Positions 36,069 through 46,243 of a DNA stretch of 64,000 nt are shown here, one piece after another. Source of the stretch: Paracoccaceae bacterium (lineage in GTDB: Bacteria > Pseudomonadota > Alphaproteobacteria > Rhodobacterales > Rhodobacteraceae); contig JAGRDY010000012.1 of assembly GCA_020446815.1 (NCBI GenBank), forward strand, positions 1 through 64,000, written 5' to 3'. The notes under the pieces were generated by a model that saw nothing but the letters and a program-made list of their open reading frames with translations, had not been told where the DNA came from and did no database searches. Each line of letters begins with the position of its first letter. The stretch's first letter is position 1. A program made the translations under genes and the position numbers.

Positions 36069-36443
36069 GTGAATATAGAAAAAACGAACCTCGCCGGCAA
36101 ATGCCCCGCCCGGGGCGCCACCGCGATCCGGGCAATGTTTATCGAACTGCGCAGTGCCGACCTGGCGGTCCTGAATGAGATGGCCGAAAACGCCCATATC
36201 CTGCCCGGATTTGCCTTGCTTGACGCGCGCACTCTGGCGGATTTCAGGCCCAATATCGTCGTCGCGCCGCTCTGGGCGGGCGATTTCGACATCATCGACG
36301 TGGCGGCGCGGCTGGAAATGCTGGGCTATCGCGGGCTTCTTTATGCGCTGACGCGGCCATTGCCCAATTCCGCCATGGTCCGTGCCGAGCTTTGCGAAAG
36401 CTGCAAGGGCATCAACATCCGGCTTCTCGAACTTCCCCGGTAA
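36069..36443 (+). CDS. Receiver-like small protein of unknown function
   Basis: About 124 residues if translation begins at the GTG at 36069 (AGGCAGGG just upstream); an ATG at 36135 would give 102 residues. The body, from MFIELRSADLAVLNEM onward, resembles a degenerate response-regulator receiver fold: FRPNIVVAPLWAGDFDIIDV stands where the phospho-Asp strand would be, and GYRGLLYALTRPLPN where the later strand and loop would be. The normal phospho-acceptor and Lys are not evident. Third-base GC supports coding. It lies alone between phoR and the trans-sulfuration gene. Confidence 0.6.
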   Translation: MNIEKTNLAGKCPARGATAIRAMFIELRSADLAVLNEMAENAHILPGFALLDARTLADFRPNIVVAPLWAGDFDIIDVAARLEMLGYRGLLYALTRPLPNSAMVRAELCESCKGINIRLLELPR

Positions 36444-36449
36444 AGCCCG

Positions 36450-37646
36450 TCACAGCGCCGCGACGGCGCCAAGCCCCGCGCTGAAATCGCGTTTCAAAAG
36501 GTCGATATCTTCGACCCCGACCGAGATCCGGAAGAACCCTTCCGATATCCCCAGAGCCGCGCGGCCTTCGGCGCCAAGGTTTCGGTGCGAGGATGAGGCG
36601 GGGTGCGAAAGCGTGGTGCCGATATCGCCCAATGTCGGTGCAAAGGCGATGTCGGGCATGGCTTCGGTCAGCGCGTTGGCGGCGGCGCGGCCACCTTCCA
36701 GTTCGAATGAGACCATATGCCCGCCCTGCCCCTGCAACAGCGCCAGCGCGCGATTGTGGTCTGGATGGTCGCGCCGGGTCGGGTACAGCACCCGCCTCAC
36801 CCCCGCCAACCCCGCCAGATGATCGGCAAGGGCGGCGGCATTCGCCTGGGCCCGATCATAGCGCAGATGAAAGGAGTAAAGCCCCCGTTCGGCCAGCCAG
36901 CAATCAAACGGGCTGGGGGCCATGCCGGTGGTGACGGCAAAATCGTAGACGGCCCTGCGGTGGGCGGGGTCGCGGGCGGCGACATAACCCAGCATCACGT
37001 CGGAATGCCCCGCCAGTATCTTGGTCACCGAGTGAATCACGATATCGGCGCCATGCGCGAAGGGGCGGTATCCGCGCGGGGTGGTGAAAGTGTTGTCGAC
37101 GGCCACCGGCACACCGCGTTCATGGGCCGCCTTCACGATGGCGTCCATATCGGCGATCCGCAGCGTCGGGTTCGATACCACCTCGAGCAATATCAACCTG
37201 GTTTCCGGCCGGATGGCCGCCGCCATCGCCGCCGCGTCGGTCGGGTCGGCCAGGGTCGTGGCAATGCCGAAGCGCGGCAGGTCATGGGCCATCAGCCGCA
37301 GCGAGCGCCCGTAAAGCTGGTCGCCGCCAAGGACGTGATCGCCGGCCTTCAGGAGTCCCAGCAGCACAGAAGATACCGCCGCCATCCCCGAGCCGACAAT
37401 CACCCCGCCGCCGCCTTCGGGCGGTGCCGATTCCAGCGCATCGATCTTGCGGGCCAGCACTTCGGCATTCGGATGGCCTTCGCGGGCATAGGTATAGCCT
37501 TTGATGCGGGCGTCATACTGGGCGTCCAGCTGATCGGGATTGAGCGACGCATAAACCACGGAAGGCTGAATCGGCGTTCCGACCGCACGGCTGGCGCTTT
37601 GCGGCCAGGCGGTTCGGCGCACCAGGTTTTCCGGTGTATCGGACAT
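36450..37646 (-). CDS. Cystathionine gamma-synthase/lyase family PLP enzyme
   Basis: A 398-residue pyridoxal-phosphate enzyme of the Cys/Met metabolism family. The PLP Lys lies in HSVTKILAGHSD; other family segments are YTYAREGHPNAEVLARKI, GSGMAAVSSVLL, VDNTFTTPRGYRPF and the C-terminal RISVGVEDIDLL. It may be a cystathionine gamma-synthase, a gamma-lyase or O-acetylhomoserine-linked enzyme; the sequence alone does not settle this. It lies just 30 bases downstream of the gamma carbonic anhydrase gene on the same strand and may share its transcript. Confidence 0.9.
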   Translation of the reverse strand: MSDTPENLVRRTAWPQSASRAVGTPIQPSVVYASLNPDQLDAQYDARIKGYTYAREGHPNAEVLARKIDALESAPPEGGGGVIVGSGMAAVSSVLLGLLKAGDHVLGGDQLYGRSLRLMAHDLPRFGIATTLADPTDAAAMAAAIRPETRLILLEVVSNPTLRIADMDAIVKAAHERGVPVAVDNTFTTPRGYRPFAHGADIVIHSVTKILAGHSDVMLGYVAARDPAHRRAVYDFAVTTGMAPSPFDCWLAERGLYSFHLRYDRAQANAAALADHLAGLAGVRRVLYPTRRDHPDHNRALALLQGQGGHMVSFELEGGRAAANALTEAMPDIAFAPTLGDIGTTLSHPASSSHRNLGAEGRAALGISEGFFRISVGVEDIDLLKRDFSAGLGAVAAL

Positions 37647-37676
37647 TTTCGCGGGCTCCTCAAAAAACCGTATGCT

Positions 37677-38195
37677 TCAGGCCGGCCGCAACCCTCTGGC
37701 ATAGCGCCGCGCATTGGCGCGGTATCCGGCCGCCGCCGCACTCAACGCCTCTTTTGCATCGGCATCAAGGGTCCGAATGATCTTTCCCGGTGCGCCCATG
37801 ACCAGGCTGCCATCGGGTATCTCCTTTCGCTCGGTGATCAGCGACCCCGCCCCGATCAGGCAGCCCCTGCCGATCCGCGCGCCGTTGAGGATCGTCGCGC
37901 CCATTCCGATCAGCGTGCCCTCGCCGATGATGCATCCGTGCAGCATCGCCTTATGGCCGATGGTGCAGTTCGCGCCGATCACCAGCGGAAAGCCCATGTC
38001 GGTGTGCAACACGCAATCGTCCTGGATGTTCGACCCGGCGCCGACGCGGATTTCCTCGTTGTCGCCGCGCAGGGTAGAACCGAACCAGACGCTGGCGAAA
38101 CGCTCCAGCACCACCTTGCCGATCAGGGTGGCGTCGGGGGCGATCCAGGCCCCTTCGTGCAGATCCGGGCTGACTCCATCAAGCGCATAGATCAT
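37677..38195 (-). CDS. Gamma-class carbonic anhydrase-like protein
   Basis: A 172-residue left-handed beta-helix protein of the YrdA/PaaY group. Hexapeptide repeats run through most of it ([21 protein letters not shown] in part, [30 protein letters not shown]). Zinc-ligand candidates are the His in VLHTDMGF, and the two in [10 protein letters not shown]. Carbonic anhydrase activity has been shown for only some members. Start overlaps the gmk stop by 4 bases (ATGA). Confidence 0.9.
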   Translation of the reverse strand: MIYALDGVSPDLHEGAWIAPDATLIGKVVLERFASVWFGSTLRGDNEEIRVGAGSNIQDDCVLHTDMGFPLVIGANCTIGHKAMLHGCIIGEGTLIGMGATILNGARIGRGCLIGAGSLITERKEIPDGSLVMGAPGKIIRTLDADAKEALSAAAAGYRANARRYARGLRPA

Positions 38196-38830
38196 CGCCT
38201 TGCAAACTCCTCGTTCAGCGCGCGCACAAAGCCCGAAAGCCCCGGCCGCCGGTCCCGGCGCATTCGCTCGGCCATCAGGATGGTTTTCAACTCGGTCTCC
38301 GCCTGATCGAGACCATCGTTGATCAGTACATAGTCATATTCCGCCCAATGGCTTATTTCGGCTTCGGATTTCGCCATCCGCGCGGCGATCACGCTGTCGC
38401 TGTCCTGCCCGCGCCGGCGCAGACGTCTTTCCAGTTCGTCGATCGACGGGGGCAGTATGAAGATCGAAACGACATCCTGCCCCATGGCCTGTTTCACCTG
38501 CTGGCCGCCTTGCCAGTCGATATCGAAAAGCGTGTCGCGCCCCTCGGCCATCGCCGTTTCGACGGGCGCGCGCGGGCTTCCGTAGAAATGGCCGAAAACC
38601 TCGGCGTGTTCGAGCATCTCGCCGCGGTCGACCATCGCGGCGAAATCGTCGTGGCTGCGGAAGAAATATTCGCGGCCATCCTCTTCGCCGGGGCGCGCGG
38701 GCCGCGTCGTGGCGGAGACCGAAAACCGGATCGAGGGATCCCAGAGCATCAACCGCCGGGCCAGCGTCGATTTCCCCGCCCCCGACGGCGACGACAGAAT
38801 AATCAGCAATCCCTTGCGCTGCATCGTCAT
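38192..38830 (-). CDS. gmk: Guanylate kinase
   Basis: Gmk phosphorylates GMP to GDP. The 212 residues show the P-loop [15 protein letters not shown], the GMP-binding [19 protein letters not shown] (in part), [13 protein letters not shown] and the [21 protein letters not shown] segment. Start overlaps the yicC stop by 4 bases. This yicC-gmk pairing is common in bacteria. Confidence 0.97.
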   Translation of the reverse strand: MTMQRKGLLIILSSPSGAGKSTLARRLMLWDPSIRFSVSATTRPARPGEEDGREYFFRSHDDFAAMVDRGEMLEHAEVFGHFYGSPRAPVETAMAEGRDTLFDIDWQGGQQVKQAMGQDVVSIFILPPSIDELERRLRRRGQDSDSVIAARMAKSEAEISHWAEYDYVLINDGLDQAETELKTILMAERMRRDRRPGLSGFVRALNEEFARR

Positions 38831-39729
38831 TCCACGTTCTGAACCTGTTCGCGCATCTGGTCGATCACCGTCTTGAGGTCAAGCCCGATCCGCGTCAAAT
38901 CCGCATTGCCGGACTTTGAACAAAGCGTGTTGGCTTCACGCATGAATTCCTGCATCAGAAAATCGAACTTGCGCCCCACGGCGGCATTTTCGGCCAGAAG
39001 CCCGCGCGCGGCAATGACATGGGCCGATAACCTGTCCAGTTCCTCGGTCACGTCCGCCTTGACCACCAGCAGGGCTAGCTCCTGTGCGACACGGGCGGGA
39101 TCGGCCTCGGCGGCGCCGGCAAGAATGCGCGCGAGATTTTCCGTCAGCGCCCGTTCCATGAGCGGGCGGCGCGCCTCGGCGGCGGTCTTGGCATCGCAAG
39201 TCAGCATTTCGACGCGCTCGATCTGGGCGCCGATCAGCTTGCCCAATTCGCGCCCTTCGGTGGCCCGCGCGGCGACGAATTCGGCCAGAAGAGGTTTCAG
39301 ATCAGCCAGCAGAGCGCGCCGCAGCGGGCCGGTATCTTCGATCTCTCCTGCCTGATCGGTGACACCCCGCTGTGCGAGAATATCAACCGCCGTAGGTTCG
39401 GCCAGCGCGATGCCCTGCGCCTCCGCGGCCGCCCGAACCGCGGCGAGCGCGGCCAGCACCGCCCCGAGACCGGCCGCGTTGATCCGCATCGCGTCCTCGC
39501 CCGCGTCGCGGGCCAGTTTCAGCGCCAGCGTGATGTTGCCCCGCCGCGCGGCGGCAGCGACAGCGGCCCGCGCTGCGGACTCCAGCCCGTCGATCCAATC
39601 CGGCAAGCGCAGCCGCAGATCCAGGCCCTTGCCGTTGACAGATCTGATTTCCCACGTCCAGCTACACCCCGCACCCTGCCCGCGCCGCGACGCGAACCCG
39701 GTCATCGAGGTCAGTTTTGCATTAACCAT
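38827..39729 (-). CDS. yicC: YicC family protein (probable endoribonuclease)
   Basis: A 300-residue protein starting [18 protein letters not shown], the usual YicC opening, with [18 protein letters not shown] after it and the C-terminal [17 protein letters not shown] and [20 protein letters not shown]. coli YicC has been reported as an endoribonuclease affecting small RNA stability; function here is inferred from family only. It is first in a tightly overlapped unit with gmk and the gamma carbonic anhydrase gene. Confidence 0.93.
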   Translation of the reverse strand: MVNAKLTSMTGFASRRGQGAGCSWTWEIRSVNGKGLDLRLRLPDWIDGLESAARAAVAAAARRGNITLALKLARDAGEDAMRINAAGLGAVLAALAAVRAAAEAQGIALAEPTAVDILAQRGVTDQAGEIEDTGPLRRALLADLKPLLAEFVAARATEGRELGKLIGAQIERVEMLTCDAKTAAEARRPLMERALTENLARILAGAAEADPARVAQELALLVVKADVTEELDRLSAHVIAARGLLAENAAVGRKFDFLMQEFMREANTLCSKSGNADLTRIGLDLKTVIDQMREQVQNVE

Positions 39730-39879
39730 TTAAGACTTTTGTCCCCCCGTTTCCTGCAAAGCGGCGTATATTAACACTTGGGTAAGCATTCCGCTCCTAG
39801 GGTTAACAAACCCGGACTGCCGCGGCAACGTGACAGGGGTTCTGAATGTTCGTCGGGGGCGACGACAGACAGGTGAAAC

Positions 39880-40554
39880 ATGAACATTTTCTGTGGCATC
39901 GCGGACAATGTGGTTCAGCTATCGGGGGTACGCACGGACATGGATTTTCCCGCGATTTCAGAAATACGCGCCTATTGGGAGGCCCTGCGCAACGGCCGCC
40001 CGATGCCATCGCGCGAAGAAATCGATCCGCGCGGGATCGAACAGGCGCTTGAATTCGCCTTCATCCTGGAACGGATCGCCCCAAGGGCCGCGCGGTTCCG
40101 GCTGTCGGGAAGGCATCTTAACGCGCTGATGGGCATGGAAGTGCGCGGCATGCCGATCACGGCATTCTTCGGACCCAAGGCCCGCGACAGGGCATCGGAA
40201 ATCGTCGACGGGGTTTTCACCGGCCCGGCGATCGCCGAACTCGATCTGGCCGCCGAACAGGGCCTTGGCAGGCCGCCGGTTCTGGCAAGGCTCCTGCTGT
40301 TGCCGCTCAGGGCGGATGCTGGCGAAACGCACAAGGCGCTTGGCTGCCTCGTCTCGCACGGAGAAATCGGCCGCACGCCACGGCGATTTGCCATCTCTTT
40401 GGCGCGTCATTTGCCGCTGGCCACCAAAACACCCCCAAGATCCAGCTTTCAACCCGCAACGGGATTTGCCGAACCGGCCAGCGCATTTGTCGGCCCGCCA
40501 ATGGCGAACGACTGCGGCCGGGCCCATTTGAAACTGGTCAAGTCAGAAAGTTGA
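39880..40554 (+). CDS. PAS_5-domain protein
   Basis: A 224-residue cytoplasmic protein with one PAS_5-type domain (about 20-160): DFPAISEIRAYWEALRNGR, LEFAFILERIAPRAARFRLSGRHL (in part), LMGMEVRGMPITAFFGP. No output domain follows; the C-terminal 60 residues are Pro-rich. PAS_5 proteins are abundant in alphaproteobacteria and their ligand and partners are mostly unknown. AGGTG precedes the ATG. It is divergent from yicC and convergent with the DAHP synthase gene. Confidence 0.85.
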   Translation: MNIFCGIADNVVQLSGVRTDMDFPAISEIRAYWEALRNGRPMPSREEIDPRGIEQALEFAFILERIAPRAARFRLSGRHLNALMGMEVRGMPITAFFGPKARDRASEIVDGVFTGPAIAELDLAAEQGLGRPPVLARLLLLPLRADAGETHKALGCLVSHGEIGRTPRRFAISLARHLPLATKTPPRSSFQPATGFAEPASAFVGPPMANDCGRAHLKLVKSES

Positions 40555-40559
40555 ATTGA

Positions 40560-40587
40560 CCCGGGGCAGCCCGCGCGCCGCCCCGGG
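40560..40587. terminator. Hairpin between convergent PAS and DAHP synthase genes
   Basis: CCCGGGGC and GCCCCGGG form an 8-base-pair stem with a 12-base GC-rich loop. There is no T-run, so termination would be inefficient or Rho-assisted. It lies between two convergent genes. Confidence 0.4.
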
Positions 40588-40618
40588 ACAAGTGTCGGTA
40601 ACGAGTATCGGCGGCGGG

Positions 40619-41989
40619 CTACATGTTCGCCGCTTTTTGCATCTGGCGGCGGTTCTGCAATTCTTCGGCCACCAGAAACGCCAGTTCCAGCGACTGCGAC
40701 GCATTGAGGCGCGGATCGCAGGCGGTGTGATAGCGGTCAGACAAATCTTCGTCGGTGACGGCGCGCACACCCCCGGTGCACTCGGTCACATCCTTGCCGG
40801 TCATTTCGAAATGCACGCCACCGGGGATGGTGCCTTCGGCCTTGTGCACAGCGAAGAATTCGCGCACCTCGCGCAGAACGGAATCGAAGGGCCGGGTCTT
40901 GTAGCCGCTCGCCGATTTGATCGTGTTGCCATGCATCGGATCGCAGGTCCAGACAACCTTCGCGCCCTCATCCTCCACCGCCTTGATCAACCGGGGCAGG
41001 TGATCGCCCACCTTGCCGGCCCCGAAACGGGCGATCAGCGTCAGACGGCCCGCCTCGTTTTCCGGGTTCAGCTTGTGCATGAGAACCTTCAGGTCATCCG
41101 CGCAAAGCGACGGGCCGCATTTCAGCCCGATCGGGTTTTGCACGCCACGGCAAAATTCCACATGCGCGCCGTCCGGCTGGCGGGTGCGGTCGCCGATCCA
41201 GATCAGATGGCCCGAGCCGGCCACCGGCAGGCCGGTCGTCGAATCGATCCGCGCCAGGGCCTCTTCATATTCCAGCAACAGCGCCTCATGGCTGGTATAG
41301 AAATCCACCTTGGCCAATTCGGAGACAGTTTCGGACGTGACGCCCGCCGCCCCGATGAAATCCATCGCATCCTGAATGCGCGTGGCGATTTCGCGGTATC
41401 GCTTGGCGTCTTCTTCGTCGGTGAAACCGGAAATCCACGACTGGACCCGATGCATGTCGGCAAACCCGCCCGTCGAAAACGCCCGCAGCAGGTTGAGCGA
41501 GGCCGCCGCCTGCGTATAGGCCTGCACCATCCGGGCCGGATCGGGAACGCGCGCCTCGGAGGTGAAATCGAAGCCATTGATGATGTCGCCGCGATAGGAT
41601 GGCAATTCGACGCCGTCCACCGTTTCGGTCGGCGCCGAACGGGGTTTGGCGAACTGGCCCGCCACCCGGCCGACCTTGACCACGGGCACCTTGGCCCCCC
41701 AGGTCAGAACGATGGCCATCTGCAAGATGACCTTGAACATGTCGCGGATGTTGTCGGCCGAAAACTCGGCGAAGCTCTCCGCGCAATCGCCGCCTTGCAG
41801 AAGGAATGCTTTCCCGGCCGAAACCGCGCCCAGGGCGCGCTTGAGCTTGCGCGCCTCACCGGCGAAAACCAGGGGCGGATAGACGGCAAGCTGCGCCTCG
41901 GCAGCGGCCAGCGCGGCCTTGTCGGGATAATCCGGCATCTGCACCCGCGGCTTGTTGCGCCAATCGGATTTGGTCCAGCCCTTGGTCAT
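40619..41989 (-). CDS. Class II 3-deoxy-7-phosphoheptulonate synthase
   Basis: This enzyme joins phosphoenolpyruvate and erythrose 4-phosphate, the first step of the shikimate pathway. The 456 residues are of the class II (plant-type) family: [19 protein letters not shown] at the start, [14 protein letters not shown] with a metal-binding Cys, [20 protein letters not shown] (in part), IGLKCGPSL, and [11 protein letters not shown] with metal ligands. ATG at 41989 has AGGAG 7 bases upstream. The open frame extends far upstream to 43123, but that part has no coding character and overlaps the divergent regulator gene. Confidence 0.96.
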   Translation of the reverse strand: MTKGWTKSDWRNKPRVQMPDYPDKAALAAAEAQLAVYPPLVFAGEARKLKRALGAVSAGKAFLLQGGDCAESFAEFSADNIRDMFKVILQMAIVLTWGAKVPVVKVGRVAGQFAKPRSAPTETVDGVELPSYRGDIINGFDFTSEARVPDPARMVQAYTQAAASLNLLRAFSTGGFADMHRVQSWISGFTDEEDAKRYREIATRIQDAMDFIGAAGVTSETVSELAKVDFYTSHEALLLEYEEALARIDSTTGLPVAGSGHLIWIGDRTRQPDGAHVEFCRGVQNPIGLKCGPSLCADDLKVLMHKLNPENEAGRLTLIARFGAGKVGDHLPRLIKAVEDEGAKVVWTCDPMHGNTIKSASGYKTRPFDSVLREVREFFAVHKAEGTIPGGVHFEMTGKDVTECTGGVRAVTDEDLSDRYHTACDPRLNASQSLELAFLVAEELQNRRQMQKAANM

Positions 41990-42136
41990 CAGCGTTCTCC
42001 TAGCGGAAATATTATCAACGGAGCAGCTATATAAGCGCGCAGGAGCGGGCTGGCAATTCGATAGGCCGCGAATCGCCCTTGCGGAGGGGGCGTATTTGGT
42101 GCTCTTGTCGCTAAAAACGATCACTATGGGTCGCAA

Positions 42137-43159
42137 ATGGTCACCGCCCCATCTTTCGCACGCAAGCAAGTGCCCGCGGCGACGCGGCACAAGCGCTTTG
42201 TCTTTCTGTTGCTGCACCACTTTACCATGTTGTCTTTTGCGGGCGCGGTCGAACCGCTGCGCATCGCCAACCGTGTCCTGGGTGACAAGGTCTATTCCTG
42301 GGTGCTGGCCGGCGAAGGCGGGGTCGAGGCGATCTGCTCCAACGGGGCATCGTTCAAGCTCGACATGGGGCTTGAGGAAATCAACCGCGACGACATGCTT
42401 TTCGTCTGCGGCGGGATCGATGTGCAGGCGGCGACGACCCGGCCGGTGCTGAACTGGCTGCGCCGCGAGGCGCGCCGCGGCGTCGCCATCGGCGGGCTCT
42501 GCACCGGGGCCTATGCGATGGCCAGAGCGGGCCTTCTGGACGGCAGGCGCGCGACGGTGCATTGGGAAAACCAGGACAGTTTTGTCGAAGAGTTCGAAGA
42601 GGTCTGCCTGACCAAATCGGTTTTCGTCGTGGACGGCAACCGGATGTCGACGGCGGGGGGCACGGCCTCCATCGACATGATGCTCAAGATCATTGCCGAG
42701 GATCACGGAGAGGATGTGGCCAATGCCGTCGCCGACCAGTTGATCTATTCGGCCATCCGCACCGATCAGGACACCCAGCGCCTGTCGACCCCCACCCGCA
42801 TCGGCGTGCGCCACCCGAAATTGTCGAAAGTCATCCAGATGATGGAAAACAATATCGAGGATCCGATAAGCCCCGCCGATCTTGCCGCCAATGTCGGCAT
42901 GTCGACCCGCCAGCTTGAACGATTGTTCCGCCGCTATCTCAACCGCAGCCCCAGACGCTATTACATGGAACTGCGCCTGCAAAAGGCGCGCAATCTTCTG
43001 ATGCAGACCGAAATGAGCGTGATCAACGTGGCGCTGGCCTGCGGTTTTACCAGCCCGTCGCATTTTTCCAAATGTTACCGGGCGCATTATCGGACAACCC
43101 CCTACCGCGAACGCGGCAGCCATGCGTCGATCACCTCGGCGCCCAGACTGTCAATCTGA
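42137..43159 (+). CDS. GlxA-family AraC regulator (DJ-1/PfpI plus AraC HTH)
   Basis: A 340-residue transcriptional regulator. Residues about 18-190 form a DJ-1/PfpI-like domain ([20 protein letters not shown] in part, [17 protein letters not shown] with the nucleophile-elbow Cys). Residues 230-330 form an AraC double helix-turn-helix ([20 protein letters not shown], and [21 protein letters not shown], both in part). Members such as GbdR and the arginine regulator ArgR of Pseudomonas control use of betaine or amino acids. Here it precedes an ABC transporter by about 170 bases and is a plausible activator of it. Confidence 0.92.
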   Translation: MVTAPSFARKQVPAATRHKRFVFLLLHHFTMLSFAGAVEPLRIANRVLGDKVYSWVLAGEGGVEAICSNGASFKLDMGLEEINRDDMLFVCGGIDVQAATTRPVLNWLRREARRGVAIGGLCTGAYAMARAGLLDGRRATVHWENQDSFVEEFEEVCLTKSVFVVDGNRMSTAGGTASIDMMLKIIAEDHGEDVANAVADQLIYSAIRTDQDTQRLSTPTRIGVRHPKLSKVIQMMENNIEDPISPADLAANVGMSTRQLERLFRRYLNRSPRRYYMELRLQKARNLLMQTEMSVINVALACGFTSPSHFSKCYRAHYRTTPYRERGSHASITSAPRLSI

Positions 43160-43326
43160 CGCGGCGGGGCAATTTCGGTCGTTTCCGGCGGCGCATCCCC
43201 GCAGAAGCACGAAAAAACGTCTCTGGGGCGGCCAATGCGGCGTCCTGCCTGTCTAGATGGCTTTCCTTTTCAAATTACTGCCACTAGATTTCACCACAGG
43301 ACATGGGTCCATCATGGGAGTACACA

Positions 43327-44511
43327 ATGAAAAAACTGCTTGCTGCCACAGCGGCAACCGCGCTTCTGGCAGGCTTCGCCAATGCGGACGAGATCAAGAT
43401 CGGCGTCATTCTGGGCTTTACCGGCCCGCTGGAATCGATCACCCCGGCCATGGCCGCGGGTGCCGAACTGGCGATGAAGGAAGTCACCGATTCGGCCAAG
43501 CTGCTGGACGGCTCGACAGTAACGTCGATCCGCGCCGATTCCACCTGCGTTGACGCCGCCGCCGCGACGGCTGCCGCCGACCGGCTTGTCACCAGCGACA
43601 AGATCAATGCGATCATGGGCGCCGACTGTTCGGGCGTCACCGGCGCGATCCTGGCCAATGTCGCCGTTCCCAACGGCATCGTGATGATTTCGCCTTCGGC
43701 GACGTCGCCCGCGCTGAGCACCGCCGAGGACAACGGTCTGTTCTTCCGCACCGCGCCCTCGGATGCGCGCCAGGGCGAGGTCGTTCGCGATATCCTGAAG
43801 GAGCATGGGGTCAAGTCCATCGCCATCACCTATACCAACAACGACTATGGCAAGGGGCTTGCCGAAGCGATCCAGCGCAACTGGGAAGAATCCGGTGGCA
43901 CGGTTACCCTTTCGGCCGCCCATGAGGATGGCAAGGCTGACTATTCGGCCGAAGTCGGCGCGCTGGCCTCGGCGGGCGGCGAGGTTCTGGTTGTCGCGGG
44001 TTACATCGACCAGGGCGGGTCGGGCATCGTGCGCGCCGCGCTCGATACCGGTGCGTTCGACAAATTCTACTTTCCCGACGGGATGGTCGGTGAAAAGCTG
44101 AACACCAATTTCGGCGCTGAACTGAACGGCTCGATGGGCGATTATCCGGGCACCGACAGCCCGGGCGCGGCCAAGTTCCAGGAAATGGCCAGTGCCGCCG
44201 GTTTTGACGGCACCTCCGCCTTTGCCCCGGAAAGCTATGACGCGGCGGCGCTGATCATGCTGGCGATGGAGGCCGCGAGATCGCCGCTTTCGGGCGATTT
44301 CAAGGACAAGGTGATGGATGTCGCCAATGCGCCGGGTGAAAAGATCTATCCCGGTGAGCTTGCCAAGGCGCTGCAGATCCTCGATGAGGGCGGCGATGTC
44401 GATTACGAGGGCGCGAGCGCTGTCGAACTGATCGGCCCAGGCGAGAGCAAGGGCAACTACCGCGAGATCGAGTTCATCGACGGCCAGTACGAAACCGTCA
44501 AATACCACTGA
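43327..44511 (+). CDS. Branched-chain-type ABC transporter substrate-binding protein
   Basis: A 394-residue periplasmic protein (signal peptide MKKLLAATAATALLAGFANA) of the Leu/Ile/Val-binding or amide-binding family. The opening IKIGVILGFTGPLESITPAM, the middle GVMISPSATSPALS-like segment (VMISPSATSPAL) and AITYTNNDYGKGLAEAI are characteristic. Two Cys (in DSTCVDAA and GADCSGVTG) may form a disulfide. GGGAG precedes the ATG. A hairpin separates it from the ATPase gene, a common way to make more binding protein than membrane subunits. The substrate is not determined. Confidence 0.92.
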   Translation: MKKLLAATAATALLAGFANADEIKIGVILGFTGPLESITPAMAAGAELAMKEVTDSAKLLDGSTVTSIRADSTCVDAAAATAAADRLVTSDKINAIMGADCSGVTGAILANVAVPNGIVMISPSATSPALSTAEDNGLFFRTAPSDARQGEVVRDILKEHGVKSIAITYTNNDYGKGLAEAIQRNWEESGGTVTLSAAHEDGKADYSAEVGALASAGGEVLVVAGYIDQGGSGIVRAALDTGAFDKFYFPDGMVGEKLNTNFGAELNGSMGDYPGTDSPGAAKFQEMASAAGFDGTSAFAPESYDAAALIMLAMEAARSPLSGDFKDKVMDVANAPGEKIYPGELAKALQILDEGGDVDYEGASAVELIGPGESKGNYREIEFIDGQYETVKYH

Positions 44512-44530
44512 ACGGCGACAAGATCCAGGA

Positions 44531-44558
44531 CAGCCCGGCCCGTTCCGGGCTGTCTTGT
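44531..44558 (+). terminator. Attenuating hairpin after binding-protein gene
   Basis: CAGCCCGG-CCCGTT-CCGGGCTG is a perfect 8-base-pair stem followed by TCTTGTC. The weak T-stretch suggests partial termination between the binding-protein gene and the transporter genes that follow. Confidence 0.65.
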
Positions 44559-44618
44559 CATATATAAAAAAGAAATCGCGAACGATCCGGGTCGCAATCG
44601 CGTTTGGGGGATGGCTGC

Positions 44619-45401
44619 ATGATCACCGTCGAGGATCTGCACAAGCATTTCGGTGGCTTTCGTGCTGTTGACGGGGCATCGCTGGAAATCGCCAGCGGCT
44701 CGATCACCGGCCTGATCGGCCCGAACGGCGCCGGAAAAACCACGCTTTTCAATGTCATAGCCGGGGTTTATCAACCAACCGCGGGCAAGGTTTTCATGGA
44801 CGGAGAAGACATCACCGGCCTGCCGCCGCACGATCTTTTCCACAAGGGGCTGTTGCGCACTTTTCAGATCGCGCACGAATTTTCGTCGATGACGGTGCGC
44901 GAAAACCTGATGATGGTGCCCGCCGCGCAATCGGGCGAAACCCTCTGGAAGGCCTGGTTTCAGCGCAGCCGGATTCGCAACGAAGAAACGCGTCTTGCGA
45001 AGAAGGCCGATGAAGTCCTTGATTTTCTGACGATTTCCCATCTGGCAGATGAACGCGCCGGCAACCTTTCCGGCGGGCAGAAGAAATTGCTCGAACTCGG
45101 GCGCACCATGATGGTCGAGGCCAAGATCGTCTTTCTTGACGAGGTGGGCGCGGGCGTCAACCGCACCCTTCTCAACACCATCGGCGATGCCATCGTGCGG
45201 CTGAACAAGGAACGCGGCTATACGTTCTGCGTCATCGAACATGACATGGATTTCATCGCGCGGCTTTGCGATCCGGTCATCGTGATGGCCGAAGGCAAGG
45301 TGCTGGCCGAAGGCTCCGCCGCCCATATCATGGAAAACGAGGCGGTGATCGAGGCCTATCTGGGGCGCGGGCTCAAGAACAAGGTGAAGGTGGCCGGATG
45401 A
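44619..45401 (+). CDS. Branched-chain-type ABC transporter ATP-binding protein (LivG-like)
   Basis: A 260-residue ATPase: Walker A GPNGAGKTTLFNVIAG, Q-loop RTFQIAHEF, signature NLSGGQKKLLELGR, Walker B KIVFLDEVGAGVN and switch His CVIEHDMDFI. The LivG-type ending after the EHDM motif (LAEGSAAHIMENEAVIEAYLG in part) is present. In Walker B the usual E-P is E-V, as in many LivG relatives. ATG at 44619 has GGGGGA 8 bases upstream. It partners with the LivF-like ATPase that follows. Confidence 0.93.
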   Translation: MITVEDLHKHFGGFRAVDGASLEIASGSITGLIGPNGAGKTTLFNVIAGVYQPTAGKVFMDGEDITGLPPHDLFHKGLLRTFQIAHEFSSMTVRENLMMVPAAQSGETLWKAWFQRSRIRNEETRLAKKADEVLDFLTISHLADERAGNLSGGQKKLLELGRTMMVEAKIVFLDEVGAGVNRTLLNTIGDAIVRLNKERGYTFCVIEHDMDFIARLCDPVIVMAEGKVLAEGSAAHIMENEAVIEAYLGRGLKNKVKVAG

Positions 45402-45423
45402 TGAGATTGGCCCGTATGGAACG

Positions 45424-45510
45424 CGTCCCGCACCCGTCCCGCATCCGTCCCGCATCCGTCCCGACACCCGTCCCGACACCCGCCCCGACAGATGCCCCGA
45501 CACATGCCCG
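45424..45510 (+). repeat. Degenerate 11/12-base tandem repeat between ATPase genes
   Basis: Units CGTCCCGCACC, CGTCCCGCATC (twice) and CGTCCCGACAC are followed by 12-base variants CCGTCCCGACAC, CCGCCCCGACAG and ATGCCCCGACAC. The array fills most of the 130-base gap between the LivG-like and LivF-like genes. Confidence 0.85.
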
Positions 45511-45530
45511 GCAGACCGGAGAGCGGCACC

Positions 45531-46241
45531 ATGGCTGAACCTTTCCTGATCGGCGCCCACATGACCGGCGGGTACGGCGCCGCCAACATCCTGGAAGACT
45601 GCACCCTGTCGGTGGAGAAAGGCCAGATCGCGGTCATCGTCGGGCCGAATGGCGCGGGAAAATCGACCGCCATGAAGGCCGTGTTCGGAATGCTCGGGCT
45701 GCGCGGCGGCCATGTGAAGCTCGACGGCGAGGATATCAGCCATCTGTCGCCGCAAGACAGGGTGGCCAGGGGCATGGCCTTCGTGCCCCAGACCAACAAT
45801 GTCTTTCCGTCGATGTCGGTCGAGGAAAACCTGGAAATGGGCGCCTTCCTGCGCCGCGACGATATCAGCGGCACCATGAGGCAGGTTTTCGAGCTGTTCC
45901 CAATCCTGAAAGACAAGCGCCGCCAGGCTGCGGGCGAGCTTTCCGGCGGCCAGCGCCAGCAGGTCGCGGTGGGCCGGGCGCTGATGACCCGGCCGAAGCT
46001 TCTGATGCTGGACGAGCCGACCGCGGGTGTTTCGCCCATCGTCATGGACGAGCTTTTCGACCGCATCATCGAGGTCGCCCGCGCCGGCATCACCATTCTC
46101 ATGGTCGAACAGAACGCCCGGCAGGCGCTGGCGATCGCCGACAAGGGCTATGTGCTCGTGCAGGGCACCAACAAATACACGGATACCGGCGAGGCGCTGC
46201 TGGCCGACCCCGAGGTCCGGCGGACGTTTCTGGGGGGCTGA
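45531..46241 (+). CDS. Branched-chain-type ABC transporter ATP-binding protein (LivF-like)
   Basis: A 236-residue ATPase with Walker A GPNGAGKSTAMKAVFG, Q-loop FVPQTNNVFPSM, signature ELSGGQRQQVAVGR, Walker B LLMLDEPTAGVSPI and the LivF-type ILMVEQNARQAL. ATG at 45531 has GGAG 9 bases upstream; an upstream extension would read through the tandem repeat. It ends 2 bases before the first permease gene. Confidence 0.93.
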   Translation: MAEPFLIGAHMTGGYGAANILEDCTLSVEKGQIAVIVGPNGAGKSTAMKAVFGMLGLRGGHVKLDGEDISHLSPQDRVARGMAFVPQTNNVFPSMSVEENLEMGAFLRRDDISGTMRQVFELFPILKDKRRQAAGELSGGQRQQVAVGRALMTRPKLLMLDEPTAGVSPIVMDELFDRIIEVARAGITILMVEQNARQALAIADKGYVLVQGTNKYTDTGEALLADPEVRRTFLGG

Positions 46242-46243
46242 GC

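Noticed and set aside
41990..43123. Open frame extending the DAHP synthase gene far upstream
   Set aside because: It lies opposite the GlxA/AraC regulator and has no coding character; the family start and ribosome site are at 41989.
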